64,000 nt of DNA, from positions 4,340,001 to 4,404,000 of the forward strand of contig OZ038529.1 in NCBI GenBank assembly GCA_964036665.1, written 5' to 3'. The translations under genes were made by a program, and so were the position numbers. This stretch comes from Gordius sp. MW1 (Eukaryota > Nematomorpha > Gordioida > Gordea > Gordiidae). Below are positions 59,500-64,000 of this stretch, piece after piece. Each line of letters starts with the position of its first letter. The stretch's first letter is position 1. Below the pieces are notes generated by a model. It did not search any database. It saw only the letters and a list, made by a program, of their open reading frames with translations, and was not told the DNA's origin.

Positions 59500-60550
59500 A
59501 AAATTTATTTTTTATACATGCCAAAAATTTATTTAATTATAAATTTTTGAATATTCTGTCTCACCCAGATGGTAATAATTTTTTTGACAATTTTATATGG
59601 TTTAACTTTATATTTTATTGTTTTTAAGAACAGGTGTAAATGTTATAATTATATTAAAGGTGCGAACTAATCTTTTTTCTCGATTTTCATTATATATATC
59701 TAAAATGATTTTTAAGATTGTTTTTTACAAATGGCGAAATTATGTTTTATTGTATAAATATTTATTTTGACATTTTTAATATGACTTAAGGTTTCTAAAT
59801 TTATATTTAATAATATTTTTAGTTCAGGTCACAATGCAAAGTTTCATAAAAGGTGGGAAATTTCGCTTTATAGAATATTCTATATAGATGGCTATAAAAT
59901 CTGTTTAATGATTTCAAAATTTACGCCTTTATACATGCCAATATATGTTTTATTGTTTTAAATATAAATTTTTGAATATTCTGTCTCACCCAAATGCTAA
60001 TAAGTTTTTTGACATTTTTAATATGGGTTTTAAGCCAGGTTACAATGTTATAATTATATTAAAGGTACGAACTAATTTTTTTCTCGATTTTCATTATATG
60101 TATCTAAAATGAATTTTAAGATTTATTTTTTATAAATTGCGAAATTATGTTTTATTGTATAAATATTTATTTTGACATTTTTAATATGACTTAATGTTTC
60201 TAAATTTATATTTAATAGTATTTTTAGTTCAGGTCACAATGCAAAATTTATAAACGGTGGGAAATTTCGCTTTATAGAATATTCTATATAGATTGCTAAA
60301 ATCTGTTAAATGATTTCAAAATTTACGCTTATACATGCCAAAAATATGTTTATTGCTTTAAATAAAATTTTTTGAATATTCTGTCTCACCCAAATGCTAG
60401 TAAAGTTTTTGACATTTTTAATATGGTTTTTAAGCCAGGTTACAAGGTGATAGTTTATTAAAGGTGTGAATTTATTTTTTTGGCAAAAGATTTTGAAATT
60501 TATTGTTTAAAACATGGCAAAAATATTTTTATTTACATATTTTTTATTTA
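59500..60550 (+). repeat. three ~400-bp tandem units related to the 42882 element
   Basis: ATTAAAGG(T/TG)..GAA recurs at 59653, 60058 and 60458 (period about 400-405). Each unit contains GGTGGGAAATTTCGCTTTAT and ACATGCCAAAAATAT segments, diverged from the 110-bp array at 43361. Confidence 0.82.
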
Positions 60551-60652
60551 GATGTCTTATATCTTTTTTAGTTTAAATTAAAGTATTGACACCAAATCAG
60601 CATTATTATTTTATTAAATCTCACCAAATATACACATAAATTACAACTAATA

Positions 60653-61740
60653 TTATGTAAAATTAACATTTCCCCAAGACTTTACACACATAATTTGGGT
60701 AATCGTATTTGAGGACAAACGATTTCTTCTAGCTGTAACAATATTTCCTGCCAAGGAAAACATTCGTTCACTCGGAACTGAAGTGGTGGATTGCCCAAAA
60801 TAGTCTTTAGCCATTTTGCTGAGTGCGGGAAAGCGTGTCTCATTCACTTTCCACCATTCCAACACTGTATTCGTTGAAATGGGTGTCTCTTTCTCGTACT
60901 CTTGTAATTCATCACCATGTTCCCGCGACAACTGAGTTTGGCTAAAAAACTTTATATTTAAAAATAGATAAATAATAAATTTACTTCCTAAACGATTCAA
61001 AATTGTCATCGTATAATCCTGACTCACAGTCTCCATCGGAAAAGGAATAACATCCACATAACTGAGATGTAACGATTTGAGTTTTTCATAATTAGCTATT
61101 AAAATAAACAATTGATATGTTTTGCATATTAAATTTACCTGCAGTCTTTATCCTCGGGTCTAAATACCCCGACATAGAAATTAAAGGTTTCGTATTCATT
61201 CAAATATTTAAGACATTTAAGGTGCATGACTTGACATGCATCTTGGAATATAGGGTCACCCAGAAGGATTTTTTCCTGTATTTGGTTATATAAATCCTTT
61301 ACATATATTAGGGCCATGGAAACTGGGGGACTGGTATTAAAACTGATGAGATTCGTGACATTGTAGAACTGTAAAAAAAACAACTCAATTTTTTCAATAT
61401 ATTGAATTCCTCAATCGATATTTGTATCCCATCAGAGAGACTACAAAGTTCATTTATTTTTGTATAATTCTAAAATTGGTATATAAATTATACTATAATT
61501 TAATTATACTTTATTTATCAGGGTTAACATGAGGTGGGTGCTGTTCCACCTTGTTGAGACGTCAAGGGGAATTAAGGGTCCCGCAAGCCCTTTAAATTTT
61601 TGAAAAAACTGCGGGAATGTATGCAATTTTCGTACGAATTCATGGACTTTCTCCAAATGAGGAGAGAGTGATGCCAGACCGGATCTTGCTATAATATTTA
61701 CAGTATGGGCCAAACAACAATTGAACTATTTCTCGCGAAG
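60653..61740 (-). pseudogene. hAT transposase, ricesleeper/ZBED1-like, degenerate
   Basis: Ordered blocks on the minus strand: CCLAHTVNIIARSGL, DVSTRWNSTHLML, FYNVTNLISFNTS, and the dimerisation block VPSERMFSLAGNIVTARRN. These match hAT transposases of the ricesleeper/ZBED type. A T-run near 61374 shifts the frame. An AG|GTAAAT donor near 61139 with an in-frame acceptor after CATCTCAG suggests at least one real intron. The N-terminus is interrupted at 61750 by another hAT end. Confidence 0.82.
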
Positions 61741-61750
61741 CATTCACTAC

Positions 61751-61886
61751 GTCAGTGGTTCTTTACCTTTTTATACACGCGACCCCCCAAATATTTTTCG
61801 TAAATTAAATAATATTTTAATATATTTTGAAAGTGTTAAAAAGCTTAAAACAAGTTTAAAAGTCCAGATAATTTTAAATATTAAAA
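61751..61886. mobile_element. terminal fragment of the 57997-type hAT element
   Basis: CAGTGGTTCTTTACC followed by TTTTTATACACGCGACCCCCC and AAATATTTT matches the right end (reversed) of the 57997-58731 element. Confidence 0.8.
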
Positions 61887-62700
61887 TTAGTCTTTTAATA
61901 GTAGTTCATTACGCCTTTTACTCGATGTTGCAAACGAATTTATAATATCATCCGGGGGAATAACATTTATAAAGTCATGTTCTAAGCTCAATAAAGCTAA
62001 GGAAGATAACCTATCTTGTCCAATTGTGGAACGAAGATAAATATTAATCCGTTTTAGCAGTGAGAACGATCTTTCGCATGAACCTGAAGTTATTGGGATA
62101 GTTAAAGTTATTTTAAGCAAAATAATACAATTTGGAAACACTACTGAGGGCAAAATTTTAATAAGTGAAAAAATATCATTGCATTTTATTTTATTTGAAG
62201 ATAAAGAGTTATAATGTTTTACAAAAAATGTTGCCATATTTATTTCGCCGTCTTCCAGTTTTAATTCATAATGGTTAATTATTTCTGATAAAAGAGATTT
62301 ATCGCAAAAGGATGAAGGGTTTAAACCCTCTAAGGACTTAAATAAATTACATTTAATTTTCGAAAATCTTATGTTTAATTCTGCTATTATTCTATCAATG
62401 ATAGGATAATATAAATCAATTTTGAAAACAATTAATGAATTAGTAGATTCAAAAGAGTAAAATGTGTCATATTTTTTGGTTTTTTAATACGTTTAGAAGG
62501 TAATAAATCAAAAATTGCAGCTAAATCTTTTGCCTTATAATAAAGAATTTGATAGTGGTCCTCATTTCTAATATCATTTAAAGTTAATATTAGGCTATTA
62601 ACCGTTGTAATTGCATTTATTAAACAAATATTTGGGCTTTGAAACTCGTTAATTAAAACTTTTATTCAGAAACAATAATAATAATCTTTATATTGTTTCT
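61887..62700 (-). pseudogene. ZMYM1-like hAT transposase, C-terminal half
   Basis: The last 116 codons carry SGSCERSFSLLKRINIYLRS and LSSLALLSLEHD, the dimerisation block of ZMYM1-like hAT proteins. Upstream in shifted frames are AKDLAAIFDLLPSKRIKK and IIAELNIRFSKIKCNLFKSL. The stop is the complement of 61887-61889. The N-terminal part and catalytic region are missing here; the middle part resembles what survives at 35150-35890. Confidence 0.85.
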
Positions 62701-62838
62701 TAATTAAGATAAAAAAAAAGTAATGGTGGAAGGGGCCCGGGGGCCCACGATTTTTCCCTTGGGGGGGCCCATGGGGCCCGGTTTTTGCTCTTGGGGGGGG
62801 GCCCGGGCCCCCTGGCCCCCCCCCTAGCTACGCCACTG
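62701..62838. mobile_element. hAT terminal inverted repeat end, CAGTGGCGTAGC type
   Basis: On the minus strand the end reads CAGTGGCGTAGCTAGGGG followed by long G/C runs. It stops exactly at 62838, where the duplicated block copy 2 begins. CAGTGGCGTAGC differs little from the CATGGGCGTAGCC MITE ends. Confidence 0.8.
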
Positions 62839-64000
62839 CTTATTATACGGAGTAAATATGTCATTTAATTCGTTAAGCCCTTGATGCCCACTCAGACTCA
62901 CTTATAAATGAACACCATGACAAAACTAATTTTTTTTTATAATGACTATTTAATTTAGTCGCTATAAACAATATGACTCAACATTTTTATTAAAATTATT
63001 ATAGGCGCACTATTTCATATAGCATAATAATGTGTTCATAAATCAACATACCGTCCAGCAGCATTCAATCACTTAACCCTCGAGAGCATTCGTGGGACAC
63101 CACGGACCCCACGATAGTTATAAACTTAAATATATAATGCGTTTAAAGGCGAATTGATCTGGCCTTTTCTGTAGTCTAATATTTTACCAAGAACTAAATT
63201 TGGGAAAATTTTATAACTTTTGGCTTACCACTTTTTAAAATATAGCATCTTTTTGGCCACCGAGGTCCTGTGTACCCCACGAATAAATGCTTGTATTTTT
63301 TTATATCATCATATGTTTGTGCATTTATATTTTTTTATGCATTTCCGACTTTCTTTTAATAAAAAATCATTTAATTTTTATTCATTTTATAGTATATGAT
63401 GTTAAGAGGTAAAATGAGACGAGGCATTGAAATTAAAAAAATAATGACTTCAGAAAAATGTTAATAACTTTTGTAATATTGTTTAATTATTTATCAAAAT
63501 TTATACCATCAATTAAGAGCCCTTCAAACATATATTCAAAATCTGAGATAATTTCAATTAATAGTTCGATAGTTATAAGAAGTTAAAAAATGGGGCCTAA
63601 TATACCCCACGAATGCTCTCGCGTTCGGGATTTTCATAGTGGTTTCACTAAAATATAAATCTATATCATAACATAACTTTATTAAATGGTATACAAAAAA
63701 TTACATACACGACTAAAAAAAATATAAAAACGCGCTATAACTAAACGGATGGCATTGGTCCGTGTATAGAAATCGTGTTGGATTTAACGATTTCCATTGT
63801 GATCTTTTGCCTGATAAAAAAGTACTCTTTCAAATCTAAATTGTTTTATTTGTATGGGCCATTCCTGGAAGTACTGCAATACCAGGCTGACCCGTAGAAG
63901 AGGTTGAGCAAGCTCAGAGCCTCTTACAAATTCTCAAAAATGAGATTAATATCTGGTTCCTCTATGAGGAACGTACCAGAGATTAAACTGATAAGAACAG
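62839..64000. repeat. 1.16-kb duplicated block, copy 2
   Basis: Near-identical to 47853-49021, in the same orientation, running to the window end. It contains the TTAA/CCC segment (63077-63629) and the minus-strand retrotransposon tail (about 63750-64000). Confidence 0.95.
63750..64000 (-). pseudogene. 3' end of restriction-like-endonuclease retrotransposon, second copy
   Basis: The same [16 protein letters not shown]-coding end as at 48776, in copy 2 of the duplicated block. It continues past the window. Confidence 0.85.

Overview
The window is AT-rich nuclear DNA from an invertebrate animal, most likely an arthropod. It has a spliced animal gene with AG/GT intron borders, many eukaryotic transposable elements, and no bacterial-style operons. 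The species cannot be named from the sequence alone.

The main find is one apparently complete protein-coding gene on the minus strand, from 34142 down to 6485. I assembled it by eye as 22 coding exons. All splice phases agree and the summed CDS is 3405 bp (1134 residues plus stop). Exon by exon it matches the PACS family (phosphofurin acidic cluster sorting proteins): the cargo-binding region is in exons 1-4, an acidic Ser-rich middle region in exons 5-10, and the conserved C-terminal region in exons 11-22. The first intron is 11.2 kb. The introns are filled with mobile-element debris.

Layout. 1-4342: a broken Ty3/gypsy LTR retrotransposon without gag. 4343-6484: degenerate retroelement sequence and the PACS 3' flank. 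6485-34142: PACS with intronic elements, including a 1.9 kb element with 610-bp inverted repeats (14084-16006) and several copies of a short hAT-type MITE with CATGGGCGTAGCC ends. 35150-35890: remnant of a ZMYM1-like hAT transposase. 36000-38870: broken non-LTR retrotransposon with a restriction-like endonuclease. 41223-41411: a possible small secreted peptide gene. 42882-45561: a 2.7 kb palindromic hAT-like element with 110-bp tandem repeats and an 8-bp target duplication. 47227-47820: piggyBac transposase remnant. 49145-53449: an intact 1434-codon R2-like non-LTR retrotransposon ORF on the minus strand, not in rDNA. 57997-58731: small hAT deletion derivative with perfect target duplication. 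59000-62840: nested hAT fragments of three kinds. 62839-64000: a near-identical second copy of 47853-49021.

The elements do not form a joint pathway. The window reads as one slowly eroding gene neighbourhood invaded repeatedly by hAT, piggyBac, gypsy and R2-group elements. hAT-type elements with verifiable 8-bp target duplications dominate the recognisable insertions.
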